Of a stretch of 5,362 nt of DNA, positions 5,340-5,362 are shown piece by piece. A model generated the notes under the pieces. The model did not search any database. It was given only the letters and a program-made list of their open reading frames with translations, and was not told where the DNA came from. This DNA comes from an uncultured Peptococcaceae bacterium (GTDB lineage: Bacteria > Bacillota > Dehalobacteriia > UBA7702). The stretch spans positions 1-5,362 of the forward strand of contig CALFRX010000183.1 in assembly GCA_937919295.1 (NCBI GenBank), read 5' to 3'. Positions within the stretch are counted from its first letter, which is position 1, and every line of letters begins with the position of its first letter. The translations under genes were made by a program, and so were the position numbers.

Positions 5340-5362
5340 TTATCCAATGCAATGTTTCGTGT

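Noticed and set aside
5331..5354. TATAAT-like box preceded by TTGCAT on the minus strand, as a promoter for a short PduL protein
   Set aside because: The spacer is only 13 bases and the box lies within sequence that continues PduL homology.

Overview
The window looks like an ordinary chromosomal stretch from a member of the Bacillota (Firmicutes), possibly a clostridial or Negativicutes lineage. This rests on gene order (acpS followed by nnrD and alr), AGGAGG-type ribosome binding sites and the protein families present (Bacillota-type metallophosphoesterase, DUF378, PduL, a DUF4163/DUF3298 lipoprotein). Base composition is roughly balanced. The exact genus cannot be read from the sequence. 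I see no rRNA, tRNA, mobile element, CRISPR array or prophage gene, and no gene-free stretch longer than about 90 bases.

Region 1 (1-2752, minus strand) is a tightly packed three-gene operon read right to left. It runs acpS (holo-acyl carrier protein synthase), then nnrD (bifunctional NAD(P)H-hydrate repair enzyme), then alr (alanine racemase, whose C-terminal part lies beyond base 1). The acpS stop and nnrD start are one base apart. The nnrD stop and alr start share one base. The operon therefore combines fatty-acid carrier protein activation, cofactor repair and D-alanine supply for peptidoglycan.

Region 2 (2753-3726) has an 86-base divergent spacer in which two sigma-A-like promoters overlap, one for the acpS operon (minus) and one for a lipoprotein gene (plus). 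The lipoprotein has a DUF4163/DUF3298 architecture, the type found in the extracytoplasmic part of RsiV and in PdaC. It carries a strikingly regular Asp-Asp-Ser tract encoded by a 9-base tandem repeat. This is the least ordinary gene in the window.

Region 3 (3727-4721, minus strand) is a two-gene unit: a small DUF1294 membrane protein gene followed, with a 4-base overlap, by a GTG-started calcineurin-like metallophosphoesterase gene. The phosphoesterase gene converges on the lipoprotein gene with no intergenic base. The best terminator-like hairpin for the lipoprotein transcript lies about 240 bases inside the phosphoesterase gene.

Region 4 (4722-5362) has a short divergent spacer with a dyad around a TATAAT box, a DUF378 small membrane protein gene (plus), a bidirectional intrinsic terminator, and the C-terminal part of a PduL-type phosphate acyltransferase (minus). 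An in-frame stop appears to disrupt the PduL frame just upstream of the conserved segment. I found no convincing previously undescribed multi-gene system. The observations most worth checking are the DDS repeat, the overlapping promoters, the terminator inside the convergent neighbour and the broken pduL frame.
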